A DNA stretch of 64,000 nt from Panorpa germanica (GCA_963678705.1 OY783211.1:16010603-16074602); one strand, 5' to 3'; shown: positions 1 to 14,096, counted from the stretch's first letter. A program made the numbers and translations. Notes: generated by a model from the sequence alone, not told the origin.

Positions 1-3000
1 ACACTTTAGATAAACCAGTATTCATACTGACACAAAAATCTATATTTATATTTCTAGATATTTTTTGTTTCATTTTGGAATTTTAATATCTTCTAAACAT
101 AATTGTAGGATGCATTCTTTAATTGTTAATTGTAGATTATATAAACAAAACAGAATTCTTTAAAGTTAGTATCATTTTTGCAGCATCTCAAATACCTGTT
201 GCTGGTTTGCTGCCTTGCCATATTAGCAGTAATGCTTACGTGGCAATGCAATTCTCGTAATGAATGTTGATTGTAATGCAAATATGTTATATTATTTACA
301 TAATAGCACAAAATGTCTAAAGTCTGATATAATAATTAGCGTTATTTTAATTCAGAACCGTAATATAGTGGCTAAGACATTAAAAGAAATTACGTAAAAA
401 GTGTTTTCTTATGTACAATGTTCTGAGTGGTCTATTTTTTCGGCATTCTTGATAATAGTTCTACCTTTTTTGGAATTAGAAACTATAATTTATAATTTAG
501 TTTATTTAATGTCGGGCTTTATCCGATGTTGAGTTCGTCGAATCTCAGATGTAGCTTTCTAAAAACTTCCTGAAAATTAGGTCTGTAAATCGACTTGGTC
601 CTGAACTCCGCTAAATTTTGTGTAGCGAAGGTAATTCCAAATAAACAGGTAAAGCTCTGGATCCACGAGAATATTTTTGCATTACTTGGCGCCTCACCAA
701 TATTCCGCATAATCGATAGTGAAGTCGAAATAGACGGCGCACACGAATGAGTGAACGACCGTTCTTGAAAAACGTGTTATAAATAATACATTTGGTTATA
801 AGAAAATATCCAATTTTGCTTATTTTTGACGATTCCTAAGGACGCTACGGTGACGACTATCGGGCGAGCCTCCTGATAAACGTGTTTCGCGGAACAACTT
901 AAATTTCAAACTATTGAAATATATTTAAATAATTTTTATGTAAATGTATTCATAACTGCTATATAATATTTAATGATAATAAATAATACATATGTATTTA
1001 TGTAAGATAGTCGTATCTTTAGTGTGCTGGCATCCTAAGTAATCATTAGCATTGTTCTACATTTTTACAAAATATAGTATACGATTTCATTATTGCTAAA
1101 TCACCATATATACGACTATATTGATATAACTTTATATGTACACATAGATATTATTAGCACTTGTTATGTATATACCATTTAAGTTCTATGTATGTTATTT
1201 ATTACATATGTAAACAGATACTGTTATCAAGGATTTTCTTTATGATATTTGAACTAAATTACTGATAATGACGCGCAAAATAGAAGAGACATAATGTCTG
1301 TGACGTACCATGCAAATAAAGTTGTATGTGCTAATAATTATGCCGCGATTGGTCGCACTGTGCAACCTTCACATCGTTACAAAAAGGAAAAACTAGAGAT
1401 TAATAATTATCAAATGTTATTTAGTTCAGTGATTAATTAATGCCCAGTTTATTTATTATCAGTGTCTTTACTAATCAGCTGATGATTATAAATTAAGATT
1501 TGTTAATTCCCAACGAAAGATATCGCTTAGTGGAATTATGTATTTCATTTGTGGTAATGGTCTTTCCCCCGATTAAATTAATTTTAATTTATGAATTGTA
1601 TATATTTTATTTCTTAACTTCAATATGCACTCAAAAAACTTGGTAAAGTTAAGAATGTATTACAAGTTAGCCAACTACATAAGTCGTTAATTTGAGCTGT
1701 GATCACCACGACCATCATATTGTGACTGCCATAAAAGAGTGTCAATTAGAAAAAGAAAAGAGAACACGTAAAAGCGAACGAGGAATGAGTATTCCACCAC
1801 AAGCACTGTAGGCAACGTTTCGAGATGTTAACTAGCAACATCTGTTTATAAAGCATAACAATAACTTGTAAAATCGATAAGAAACTTTGAATAAGGTAAA
1901 AAGAAGTAATCAAACAAGAATCAGAAAAAGTTTGTACATCATCTGCAGTATTGGTAAAATCAGAATACAAATACAACATATTTCTTACTGTCCTACTACC
2001 TATATTCAATTAATAACAATATTATATTAGAACCATAATGCAATAGGTGAGTAACGCGGTATCAATTCCCAATAAAGATCTCAATAGATATAATTAATCG
2101 TGCAAGTTTTATGAAATGCAATATTTACAACAGTTGGCAGAATAATAGACCACGATTGTTCTAATACTCGTACATATAATATGAGTATGCAATACTAACA
2201 GTCCGTTGTCTTAATCAAGCCATTAAATAAAACCACGGTTCGGTAAACCGACCAACCATTCACTCACGGGTATAATATATCATGTGGTGGATATTGGCTA
2301 ATGTTTAAAAGGTTAAATTGGGGTCAGAAGCTATCGAATTGAAAAAGAAACTGCCAATATATTTGAACCAAAGAAAGATAATTAGTATTTACAGTGATAA
2401 ATTTGAATATCTTTAACATTTCAAAGTCGAAGAGATTGTACAAAACAATATTGAAATTGTAATACGTTTTAGATTTTATATGCGCAGAAGTGGAAGCTGT
2501 ATTCTTCCAAGTAAACAACTTGGACTTTATTCGACATTATATTTCTTAAAAGTTATTAATATTTGCGAAGAAAGAGTTTGCTCACAATTTAATAAGTACA
2601 AATAAATACAATAGTACAAATAGCAAAAGCACTTCACCTTTGAAAATCCAAACGACGAAAAAGTTGACACGAACTACAAATTTATAAACTAAAAAGATTA
2701 GCACAAAACTAATAATAATAAAAATATAACTAATAATTTCTGTGCGACTTTTGAATCAGCAGAGTCAATGTATTACGGAATTATGGATTTATTTTCGCGT
2801 TATTTTTTTTTGCAGTGCAGCCTTAGCCTAAGAAAGAAGCGTCCAAGCATTAATTTAATAGTACTGTTAATTTTCCCTATTTCTTCACTGCTAGTCTAAA
2901 ATCCGCCCTAAAATCTTGAAGTCTCAGTGTTATTAAAAACAAAATTAAGAAACACTTATATTAAAGTACAACAAATTCCTTATTCAATTAGATTTTACTG

Positions 3001-4341
3001 TAGAAACTAAAATATAATATTCGAATTCTTCTTATAGTTCTATATCGTGAACAAGCCTTTAATCTATCGTTAAAGTCTTGTGTTAGATATTCATCTCTAC
3101 GTCATATTAGATTGATCGTACATGGAAGTTATTTTAATTCTTTAATATACGATATTAATATTGTGAGAACAATTGCAAAATAAATTAGACATAATGGTTG
3201 TTAATAAGGCATGACATTATTTCATATGGTTAGAATGTGGACTGACATAGCTGCCTGCACCACGGCGTGATCTGAGCTAAGTGAGCAAAGTAATGTGACA
3301 TGCCACATGTCTTGAAGCAAACTAAGATTTAGATATATGACTGTAACATTACAATGTAACATTGATATGACATTGATGACATAACCATTATTTTTGATTT
3401 CTTCTATAATGTTATTCTAAAGATCTGTATTCTGCAGACAAAGAATGACTAAAGACGTAGCATTTGAATTAATGTCTTGCATACAAAGAATTCGGTGTCA
3501 TTTTTATTATTCTTAGATAGTTCAATTAATCAATGCCTGCAATTTTCTGCTGACAAGGTCGTATAATTGTGCGGTCTTTAAATACCTCGCACTTATCTAA
3601 TTACTTTAGCAATTTTTTAAGTTACGCAGAATTACAAGATACAACATTTTTTTAGAGAAAATTTATTAATTCATATGTTGTGTATTAATAATATATAATA
3701 AATAGTATAGTACCCGGAACCTTTTTTTCTAACCTTTCTATGAAAAAACCTTTTTTATCGACAACTGTTTTGATCATGTTTTTTTGTGATACCATCTCTG
3801 TTGAATAGATACCTTATTACACCGTTTCACTGGCAATGATTTGGGGTTCCTTATCGGCCAAAGTACGGTCGACATACTCAGTGTACGAGAGCTTTCTTTG
3901 GCTTTCTTCAAATCACATATTTTTCTATGGAAATGCACGTAGTTTCAACATCTTGTTGAAGTTTTGCGTGGGAGGCCATTATTGATTTCACGCCTTTTAA
4001 ATCCAATAGTAAAATCCTTTCATCTATAGAATTTGTAATAAATTCAATAAATAAACATACATTTTATTGTTTCTAACGAAATAAAACTAAAAGCTGATTG
4101 TAATTGTGTTCTAAAAGAACGGGTTAATTACTTAAATATTTAATTGATTTCGTCTCACTTAAAAATATAACGTCACAAAAATAAATTGAAAAAACTAAAT
4201 GATTTTGTCTTTTTCTAACACTATTGTACGTACATAAGTTTGTCTCAAACATCAATGAAAGACGGGTCTATTGTGTTCTATATATAGTAAACATATAAAC
4301 ACATTTTATATACATTAATTTTTATTGTAATCTTAAAAACA
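1..4341. other. AT-rich non-coding DNA, no supported gene
   Basis: Only short, compositionally AT-driven open frames are present (up to 87 codons), with no domain-like sequence and no plausible splice structure. I see no tRNA, rRNA or clear transposon end. It is probably intergenic sequence or a long intron. Confidence 0.6.
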
Positions 4342-4699
4342 ATGATACAAGGAGTTTATAATAGTTCAAAACGGGAGGGAAGGAGACAGCTGTGGGTTTA
4401 CTGTGAATGTGTTGTTCACAACAACAGAGATAGGCATGCTTTACAAGGGTTATGCTGGACTCACATTGGAACCGTATACACACAACTATATCTGTGCCTT
4501 TCTGATCTTATGCATCCGAAAAGGACCATCTCAGGTGGCAAAGGTTCACTGCTCAAGTTTAAGCAGGTATACATGTGTGTATGCCGAAATCACTTAGATA
4601 ATAGAAAAACTGTAGCTGTCGCTGCATTCGCCTTCCCTCTCGCTTTCCTTCTCTTCGACATTTTACTCAATTGTGACGAACCTGTGATTGTTTTAGGCC

Positions 4700-5070
4700 G
4701 TCTGCACACGGGTCGACTGATTGCAAACTAATGAAAACGAAAAACGAGCCATGTCGAGCTGTGTTTCGTGACTTTATAGAATTTTTAACAATAGCATAAT
4801 ACTGAATTTTATTGTGTCGCATTATGAGATATTTGTATGTAAATACTTAAAAATATTTGTGTACATCTCTGCTCATGACGTCACCATCAAAAATATGCAA
4901 CGTAATTGCCCTGCGACCAAGAAACATAGTCGCTCAAAACGTGGTCAAAACCTATTTGAAATCAGTTTAGTTTCGTTCGTGCCGTGCGTGTTCTCTCACA
5001 CAGTTGCGTTTTCATACGGTTCGGACCGATTCGGGGCTCGCGTTTGCAATCAGTCGACCCATGTGCAGAC
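4700..5070. mobile_element. Non-autonomous TIR element (GTCTGCACxxGGGTCGACTG family), copy 1
   Basis: The left end GTCTGCACACGGGTCGACTG plus ATTGCAAAC is mirrored by the right end, whose reverse complement reads GTCTGCACATGGGTCGACTG plus ATTGCAAAC. This gives a terminal inverted repeat of about 29 bp with one mismatch over a 371-bp element. The interior aligns in the same orientation with a second copy at 39276-39690 (shared motifs TTTCGTGACTTTATA, CTGCGACCAAGAAACATAG, GATTCGGGGCT). There is no transposase. A 129-codon open frame (4342-4731) runs into the left end and is not a credible gene. Superfamily uncertain. Confidence 0.75.
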
Positions 5071-5432
5071 TAAAGCATATCTCCTTACGTATTTCTCTTA
5101 TATTATCCTGCAATGACGTTTGCATTTAAACCGTATTTGCATAAATGTTTTTATTCACATAAAATTGTTAATTTTTTCTTATTAAAAAAATTACAGTTTC
5201 TAGTTAAAATATACAGTTTCTGACGTCAACAAAATATTAAGTAAAACATTTAGTTTGAATGAAATAATAAAGAAATATTATCATAAGTTAAAGATACATA
5301 CATATTTTGTGCGATAAATATGGAAATTTTCTGAATATATAGTTAGTTTATTATATATTTATTTTGCTGTAATAAAATTAAAAAAAAACTTTGAACGAAA
5401 GTTGTTTTAGTGTGGGTGACATAATGTAGTTA

Positions 5433-5791
5433 GGGGGCGTCCATAAATTACGTGAGGTGTTTTTTTAAATTTTCTATCCCTCCCTCCCCCCTGGTGAGAT
5501 GTCGTGAGATTTTATTCAACCCCCTCCCCCATCCCCCAATCTCACGTGAGATTTTTCCCGTATACGTCCGGCAGAAATTCGCTTAAATACGGTCCCATAC
5601 TGAGACAGGCCTTAAGCATGTACAATTTAGATTAAATGGACCAAAATAGTATAATTTTTTTTTTGTTTCAATCAGAAAAAAAATTGCGTGATATTTGCCG
5701 AGACCCCCCCTCTCTCCAACGGAAGATTAGATGAGATTTGACTCGACCCCCTCCCCCCCTTAAACATCTCACGTAATTTATGGACGCCCCC
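5433..5791. mobile_element. PIF/Harbinger-type MITE
   Basis: A 359-bp element with perfect ends GGGGGCGTCCATAAATTACG (plus TGAG) and the mirror image at the right, flanked on both sides by TTA. A 3-bp TTA/TAA target duplication is the signature of PIF/Harbinger elements. The interior is C-rich (runs of CCCCCTCCCCC) around repeated ATCTCACGTGAGAT-type palindromes and has no coding capacity. Its composition is very unlike the AT-rich surroundings. The same GGCGTCCATAAATTACGTGA end is common in insect genomes as far as I recall. Confidence 0.8.
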
Positions 5792-7154
5792 TTAGCGGGT
5801 TCGAACACGATCTAAAACGTCGAGTTTTTCATGTTAGAATAATTAGGAAGTTTCAAAATGAAATTGGAGTGGTCGGTTACAAAAATAGGAGCGTTACTTA
5901 CACCTAAATTCACCTGAAATTTTTAAATTATACGTGAATTACTTCATTCCAATAAAACAATGAACAAATCTTTCCTGTCTTGAATTTTTTAAGCAAATTT
6001 GAAGAACACAACCTTTTCAAAGTATGGTTTGAAACTTTACTTAAATTATAACAATTGTCAGAAAGTTTCTTACGTTAGGTATCTGTTATGGGGGTTATGA
6101 TTTCATTTGTAATAAAAATCGATTATTATTATTTAATATCCAATTCCTCATAAATATTATGAATTTGCAGACAGACAGAAAGACATCGTGGTTTTGTTAC
6201 GTGTGCATACAATATACCGTTTCACGACCAGCATTATTTTTTTATTAGCATTTTATTGTTTTTTTTAATTTATGCTAATCCAATATTCTTCCCAGTTCCT
6301 AGTTTGGTATGAACAAGTTATTTATAAACAAACTAAAAGACAAGTAAGTGTATCTGCAGTTATAACGCTCAAGGGTGATTATTTGATTGCATATATCTTT
6401 CAGCGTTGTCAATGTGATGTATCAATAAGAGTTGACTGTTTTGTTTTTCTAATAAAATGAAAAATAACGGGAATATTTCTGATTTTCTTTATTTATCGTT
6501 TAACTAATACATGGAAATTATTTATAGATTATAAAATTATTCAGTGAGGTAAACAACCATATTTTTGGAACATAATTTCCATGATTTTTGTATATAACTT
6601 CTACGGAATTTATCTCGGTAAACAGAAAATGTGGTTGACAAGAATTAATCGAGAAGAAACAGTGATAGTATTTTAACAATTAATTTATTATACTGTATAG
6701 CGTTCCCTTAGAAATTATTGCTTGCGTTCGAGCACATCTCTCAAGCTTTAGCCTGAAATATGAAATATATACTGGTCCTACAACTATACACATAGATCGT
6801 ATAATACTTCGTTTAATTTATTTATTTACGAATATAACCGATAATATCCGATCGAATTGCAATTTAATTGTATTTGTTTCTACTAAATTATATATCAAAA
6901 GTCGAAGTTTAAAGATCAAAAGATATCAAAAAGATGACAAAGAATGTTTGTAAAAAACTATTTAATAAATTAATTTAAAAAAATGATTGTTAATAAAAAA
7001 AAAACTGTTTTGTTGTTGTTCTACTATAAAAAAGTATGACTTAATAAATTTTATATGGCACAATAAAAATTTATATCAATATCATAATTTTTACTTGTCA
7101 TATTAACTGATTATGCGTTTGAGTCATACTTTTTTTTATAAAATTATTAATATG

Positions 7155-7172
7155 TATATATATATATATATA
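7155..7172. repeat. (TA)n microsatellite
   Basis: About nine TA units inside a longer AT-rich tract. No further structure. Confidence 0.8.
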
Positions 7173-7186
7173 CATAATTTATATAA

Positions 7187-7300
7187 TGGGCTTGTGGAGC
7201 ATGTTTTCTTAATTTCTATAAAACTGTGCAATATATTGATCAAGTTGGCTACCAGGATTTGAAATGCCCATTTTAGGAGACATTAGAAATTAAAATAGTC
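7187..7300. mobile_element. Diverged relative of the ATGGGCTTGTGTCCT element (one end only)
   Basis: ATGGGCTTGTGGAGCATG, then TTCTTAATTTCTATAAAAC and ATATTGATCAAG, aligns for about 75 bp with the left end of the copy at 32232 (ATGGGCTTGTGTCCTATG, CTTAATTTCTACAAAAG, ATATTGATAAAG). Downstream similarity is weak, although a TATATCTCCGACAG motif near 7710 recalls the TATACCTCTGTCAA internal motif. No matching far end was found. Confidence 0.5.
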
Positions 7301-8399
7301 ATTTTTTACGTCACAAAAAAAAGTAACATTGCGGTGCCACTCATAATTCATCACTGGATTTTCAGAAATCGAAAAACGAAAATGATTTCATTAGTTGATT
7401 AGTTTCTGCAGGTAAAGCTGTCGAGTTTTTATTTTTTTTTTATTGCTTTTTAAATTTTTTACAGCACTTAAAAGTCAAAATACCGATTTTTCATGAAAGA
7501 AATCAGAAACTTAAATACGTTATTCAAAATACGATATTTTAAAATACGTTCAAAATAAAAAAATTAAAAAAATAGACAGCGTTACCTCAGCATTTATGTA
7601 AAAAAGAGTGTGCAAAATTTCAAAAGAGCTAAGTGTGAGAAACCGTATTTAAAAGTTTCAAAGTAACACGAAAGCAGACCAGAGAGGTGAAGACTTAAAA
7701 CTCTATATCTCCGACAGTTTTACTCCAATTGACTTCAAATTTTTACACAATAAACTTAATATGTTGTTCAATAATATAAATAAATTAAAAAAAAAATGGT
7801 TACTGGCAGAGTAGCTATATTATATTTTGCGGTAACATCTAAGTATGTTTTGTATTTTGCAGGCTGTATCATTATCTGAACTCTGAACCTGTATCTAGAC
7901 GATACAAAATGTTGCAACTCTACGTATAAAACTCCCTATGCATACTAATAAGAAATGCCCTCGTACTATATTTAATTAAACGACCTTTGTTCTAAAACGA
8001 TACTGATTGATCTCCAGTAATTAAAAAACATTACGATGGAATACCACCACCAGCACCAGCAGCTACCAACTACTGCCAACTACTAACTGACAGCTGCGTA
8101 CCCAACCCGTTGTTCAGATGCCAGCATGCTTGTCCTAAATGTTAATATGTCATTAAATCTTGTACAAGAATGTACGTACGGCGCTTGTGTATGTTAGTTA
8201 CATTATACTTAGTTACAATTAGTCGCCGCGTAGTACTACAAGCATAAACATTGATTTTGTAATCAAAATTAAAAGGGTTTTATAAAAAGGGTACAGAATT
8301 TTACCATACTTACTTTAATTAATTTTATTTCAACAATATATTAGAGTGTGTTGTTTATTTTGTTGTAGATTCAAGTTTCAGTCGATGAAGAGGTTGTTT

Positions 8400-9780
8400 A
8401 ATTATTAAATACTGGTTATTTTTGGTTTAATTTCACTTTTATTTATATTTTTTATAACTTACAACATTTCTATTTACTAGTTTTAATTTCTTAACAAGTT
8501 TTGTTAATTGCTCCAGTGTGTATTTAAAAATGATGAGAGACGCCACGCTACACTTTGGCTTAGTCTGATTTGAAATGATTGGGAAAGTAAATAAAAGGCA
8601 CACACATGCACAAACGACGGTTAACTGGAAAGAAATACGCGCGTATTGGACTGCAACGTTGTGTCAAAATTTCAAGACAATCGACCGACTACTTTTCGAG
8701 TTTTGCGAGCACAAACATACGCTGGCTGAAATCTTATTTATTAAACAGTTAAGTTATTTTGTTTAAGCATTGAAATTGTAATTAACATTTAGTACGTTTT
8801 AATATATTAGCTTTGAGATTCTCCTCCAGAGTTTCTCGTACTTCATAAAACGAAAAATAATTTAAATTTTTGTATAAATATTCTGTGTAGTCAAGGTTGT
8901 ATTTCTCAACTAATTAAAACAATTAACAACACCTGTGTAATTCCCAGTATTCCAGAAAGTGACGCCTTTTTACTCATTCAATATGTATTTTTAAATAAAC
9001 AATATCACTTACGAAGCATTTGTTGTTTTATTGTAAAAAAAACTCCAAGAAAACTAGAGACAATGAAATATATTGTTTAGTGTTATTTTTTGATATTTAA
9101 TATACCTACCTACTATAATTATTGATTGAAGTGTATATATATATTTGAAGAATACATTCAATAAGCAATGTAGATAACTCTTAATAAAGTTTCAATATAT
9201 CTAGTATGAAATAGAAATTTATTTATAAACACAAACTTAATATTTATGTAACATCCCGCTAAATATAAACAATAATCTTTTTTATTGCTATTATAATCAT
9301 AAAATAACCTTTTTTTTTTATTATTTAGCATCGCAAAATATCTGTTATGACCTTTGGCTAACTAAAATGTTTAAAAAACCCTTTTAAGGATTATACAGTA
9401 TCTTTAGAATTGTGAAATAAAACGATTTTAGTAAAATATAAGACGTTTTTAGATTTAGATTATATGTTACTACGTTTTGCTTAAGGTAGTTGTATCGTGG
9501 AATGACTTTTCAAAGGATTTTAATAAAACTTCATTTAATTGCTCTTTAATTAATTATAAGACATATTGACCTCAGGTCGATTAAAATTTACCACTCCATT
9601 ATTGAGAAAAACGATATTAAAGTTTTGTTATTTTAACACAGGCTCTTATGGGAAATAGTAATTTCAATGTTATTTTTATCGAATAAAATAAAAACGATTC
9701 AAAGGAATTCAATAAAAATTTAATATATTATAGAAACAGTAGTTATTAATCACATAAAAAAAAATGGAAATTATTGTCCA
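8400..9780. other. AT-rich non-coding DNA, nothing recognised
   Basis: It contains only short chance open frames (for example 63 codons at 8575). No ends, repeats or gene structure seen. Confidence 0.5.
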
Positions 9781-9815
9781 CGCCATTACAGAAATAAAAT
9801 TTTGTAAACATTGAA

Positions 9816-9960
9816 AATACGTGTATATACGTGTATGTATGTGAATATACGTGTAGATACTATTTAGATGTAGTGAGAACAGTGAGAATACGTGAATGTA
9901 TATACGTGTATACGTGTATGTATGTGTAGATACTATTTACATGTAGTGAGAACAGTGAGA
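9816..9960. repeat. Two-copy tandem duplication, period about 73 bp
   Basis: The segment GTGTAGATACTATTTAGATG followed by TAGTGAGAACAGTGAGA at 9851 recurs at 9924 with one change. Each is preceded by TACGTGTA/GTATGTATG minisatellite-like repeats. It is a local tandem duplication with an embedded TACGTG motif array. Confidence 0.8.
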
Positions 9961-11510
9961 CTGTACTTTCACAAAAGTTTTTAACGAGACTATTTGACAC
10001 TAACGTTTCAGCTACATTATAATTTTAGGTTGCTGAGTTATACTTTTGAGCATGACTATCTCGGACCAACTACCTTAAGTAACATGTTACATAGATATAT
10101 TTACTAAGGATAGATACAAAATGCTATTGAAGACAACATTTGTGGTAATCTTATAGATAACAGACACAAAACAGCGATATTAAGGAGCTATCTAAAATAC
10201 TAATATATTTATGTGATTCACAATCAGAGAGGGAGAAGGGAGGGGTCTGTAATATGTGACAAGACGTTGCAATGGGAAGGTTAAAAAACAATGAAAATTG
10301 TGTGACGTAATTAATAGATGACTCATAAATTGTAAACTCATAATAAAATTTCTGAAAGAAGTCTTGTCCAAATAGTTTTGTTACAATAAATTTCATGCTT
10401 ATTCTATCAACTATTTATTATTTGCCTTTATCCACTTCCACCACTGCCTATACTTCCGGCCAGGATGTCTATATCTCAAGTCATAGTATATTTACAGATG
10501 TACATCATCATATTTTGCCACAAGGTGCAAATTAATCACACTCACACCTTGTAGTCGTAGTACGAGTATTACATCGATAAAATATTAAATTAAATATTTT
10601 GAGGCTATCAGTCAATGGAGACGCCAAAACTTCTGTTAAATTACATTCGTGACCTTATTTTATGATAACCAACGTACCTGAGAATAGATTACCCTTATCT
10701 CTTATCAGTAGTGTTGTTATCAAGGTTTTATCGCTAATACAACGCAAACATACGGGTTTTAAGTATACACACATACAAAAAAGACTGGTGATAACATAAA
10801 AATACGTTACCCAGGAGTAAAATGTGTTCGTGATAAACGACACGGACTGTTTCTAATTATTTAATTAATTAAAGACTGGAAATGAACGTTAGTTAGCCAG
10901 AAATTATGAGAATAGGAGTAATTACCGTTTCTTGTACAAATAAATATTACTTTTGTATAATTCATAGATGATTAACATTTTTAATTTATTCATTATAATT
11001 TTGTTTTGCATTATGTACAAAGGGATCGATCTAATCATGCTAATAGACGGTCATTAAATGAAAACTGTACTAAGCCACCTATATACATATTTCAATTATA
11101 TTAAAAAATTAACGGTATATAGAGATATCGATTCAATGATTTGAAAATAATTTCATGTAAATGACCGCCTTTGAACTTTTTTAAAACTTTATGTCTAGTT
11201 CTTACTTGATATACTACAATTTGGGGCGTCCTAAGATTAAGTAAATATCAGTAAACTATATTTTTATTTTTTAGTTTATTTTATTCTAAATTCATGTTTT
11301 CTTTTGTAGCTACAGTTAATTTTTGCCTGAATAGATTTTTAATTTAACAAACAACATCGATTATGTTTATAATCAATTTTGACTGGCCAAGTTAATTAAA
11401 TATTGCAATACCTATGAATTACTTTTCTGCACTAAATTTCAATACCAAGTTCATAAATTAGTAGCTTACTTAAAGTGTAGCGCAAACAATTCATTTACAC
11501 TAAACACTAA
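9961..11510. other. AT-rich non-coding DNA
   Basis: Minus-strand open frames of 81 and 62 codons (10151, 10655) have no recognisable content. Nothing else is seen up to the repeat element at 11511. Confidence 0.5.
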
Positions 11511-12108
11511 ATGGGCTTGTGTCCTCATTTTTTAGTGGTCAATTCTTCAGTTGTTGATTGAAATTGATGTTAATAAATGTGTATTGGCGTGTCTATTTTA
11601 TTAAATATCTAAATATTGACGGAGATATAGCAATTAAAAGTTTGAATTGTAGTTTTAGCGATAGAAATGGTCGGCTATATTTGTAAGACGTGAAATGCAT
11701 TTTAACGTCAGTTATTTGTTGAGTAGGTCAGTGCTGTGATAATGTTTTGTAGCTGTTGGTAGTCAAATAATCAAGTCAAATCAAAGAATAATAAGTTTTT
11801 ATTTAACCCTGCTAAGGCAGACATAATATTGAAATTTGATTGTTCCTGGAAATAGCTGTAAATAATATTTGATATTTTGATATATAAATACATATAGCAG
11901 AGATTTATGATCTGTAAGGTTGGTAACCTTACACAAGGATTGTGATGTCACGTGCACTTGGAATGTGTACAACGTTGAATCCATTTAATAATTAAAGAGA
12001 CAAAATGACTTATTTAATTGTTAATATCTCCTAATATATAATGAGTTATTAAAAAATAATTGAATATATAGTACACTTTTATAGAAATTAAAACATAGGA
12101 CACAAGCC
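11511..12108 (+). mobile_element. ATGGGCTTGTGTCCT element, copy A (about 600 bp)
   Basis: Starts ATGGGCTTGTGTCCTCATTT and ends CATAGGACACAAGCC, giving an inverted repeat of about 13 bp. Internal landmarks shared by all copies are TTGACGGAGATATAGCAATT, TTTAGCG.TAGAAATGGTCG and TTTAACCCTG. The 8-mer CACTAAAT occurs exactly at both outer edges, which would fit a hAT-type 8-bp target duplication, but the other copies do not show one clearly. No coding capacity. Confidence 0.8.
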
Positions 12109-12337
12109 ACTAAATTACTAAAGTACTAAAGTAAAAAGGTAAGTAAGTAAGTACCCCAAACGTGTGTAAGCAAAAATTCGTACAATATTATTCACAATCT
12201 CACTTAAACTCTTAGGCTGCACTTAGCTTAGTTCCAAGGACTATTAATTGTAAGTAATAAGGTGTAATCAATATATAATTATTTTAATTCAATGCGAGCG
12301 CTTTTGTTCCTTTGTAAAAAATCTTTACCCATCACTT

Positions 12338-12383
12338 GGGGCCCCCCAAACAAATTTTGATACAGGGCCCGTCTAAGGCATGC
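12338..12383. mobile_element. Possible hAT end fragment
   Basis: A GC-rich patch (TTGGGGCCCCCCAAA, then ACAGGGCCCGTCTAAGGC) in AT-rich DNA resembles terminal sequences of hAT transposons (CAGGGCC...AAGG type). Only one end is visible, and it is too short to be certain. Confidence 0.25.
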
Positions 12384-13021
12384 TACGTTACTGACTAAAC
12401 ATCTATTTGCTATTATTAAAATTGCTTCAAGAATGCAACGAATGTTGTAATTACTAACAGGTGTAGTACTAGAAACTGCTGCAACATTTTACATTATTAG
12501 CGCCTGCATAACATAATACACTACACTAATAACATCTAAAATCTATTTTTAATATTAAAATAATTACACCATTCACAACGAAAACCATTCTGTAAATATA
12601 TTTATTGTTTTCTAATTTTTGTTCCGTTTAGCTTAAATATTATACCTACGAGTACATTTTCTTTTGGTCTAGTTTTTTTTATATGTTAATACAAGATTTC
12701 TACATTCTCTACAATTATTATAAATAGGATCTTGTGCATTATCTAGTATCTACTACTAATATAGAATCATACTCGTATATAATTTCAATATGGCGTCGAA
12801 AGCAGTCGATGGTCGATCAATGTTTGATTAGCGATCGCAGACAAATGATGTCGCGCTAAAGTTGTTTCAGTTCCCGTAACTCCCGTAGAAAGGCATCAGG
12901 CGATCCGAACAATGTTGGCCAGTATTGTTAAGCATATGCAATACTGTATGTTGAATAATACAGAGAAACATTTTTATGGTCGGTATTATAGTTATCCAAC
13001 TTTATCAAGTTTCACAAGCCA

Positions 13022-13713
13022 ATGGGCTTGTGTCCTCATTTTTTAGTGGACGATTTTTCAATTGTTAATTGAAATTAATATTAATAAATGTGTATTAGCG
13101 TGTCTATTTTATTAAATATCTAAATGTTGACGGAGATATAGCAATTAAAAATTTGAACTGTAGTTTTAGCGCTAGAAATGGTCGATCATATTTCTATGAC
13201 GTGAAATGCATTTTAGCATCAGTTATTTGTTGAGTAGGTCAGTGCTGTCGTATTGGTTTGTAGTTGTTGGTAGTCGAAATAATCAAGTTAAGTCAAAGAA
13301 TAATAAGTTTTTTTTTTATTTAACCCTGTTCCGGCAGACATAACATTGGAATTTTATTGTTCCTTGAAATAGCTGTAAATAATATTTGATATTTTGATAT
13401 ATAAATACATATAGTACGTATACGTATAGTATGTACTGTAAGGTTGGTAACCTGTAAACTTGCCAGAGTTCTATCTTGAATATGTTATCTTTTTTACGCT
13501 CTGTTGTATAAAAGAGATAGGAACTAGTAATTGTGATGTTACATGCACTTGGAATGTGTGCAACGTTGAATCCCTTAAATAATTAAAAGGAAAAAATGAC
13601 TTTTTTAATTGTTAATATCTGCTGAAATATAAGGAGTTATTAAAAAATTATTGGACATGTTCTAGTTTACCAATATATACAGTTTTATAGAAATTAAGAC
13701 ATAGGACACAAGC
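13022..13713 (+). mobile_element. ATGGGCTTGTGTCCT element, copy B (about 690 bp)
   Basis: Same ends and interior as the copy at 11511 in the same orientation: ATGGGCTTGTGTCCTCATTT at the left, ACATAGGACACAAGC at the right. It carries about 80 bp absent from copy A, after GTAAGGTTGGTAACCTG (AACTTGCCAGAGTTCTATCT to GAACTAG). The same segment is present in the copy at 48607, so copies A and C have lost it. Confidence 0.8.
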
Positions 13714-14096
13714 TTCCATCTATTTCCATGATTTCTTCCATCTAAATCATGATGATGTCAATTCACCAAAATATATTCGCAGAACCGAAATACATTTTTA
13801 AATAATGAAATCATGATGAAATAAAAGAATGTCTTTAAATTGGATTCGAATGACCAGAATATTTTTTAATAAGAATGAAGTTCTTGCAAGTCAGTTCCCA
13901 TCATCATGATAATTTCAAATTTAACATGTGTTAAAAATAACCAACAAAATAACATTGTATAAAACCTTTTCCCTTCTTTATGGTACTAATTTTGAGAATA
14001 CCTATCACCTGTACCATAAGTCTTTTTAGCGTTTTAAATCTTTGAATGCAGCAAATACATATTCTATTTAGTACATAAGCACTCATGTGTGAACGT

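Noticed and set aside
4342-4731. 129-codon plus-strand open frame
   Set aside because: Residue composition is unlike any domain, the frame runs into a transposon terminal repeat and ends within it, and there is no supporting splice structure.
10151-10843. Minus-strand open frames of 81 and 62 codons
   Set aside because: AT-driven translations without domain-like pattern, start context or splice partners.
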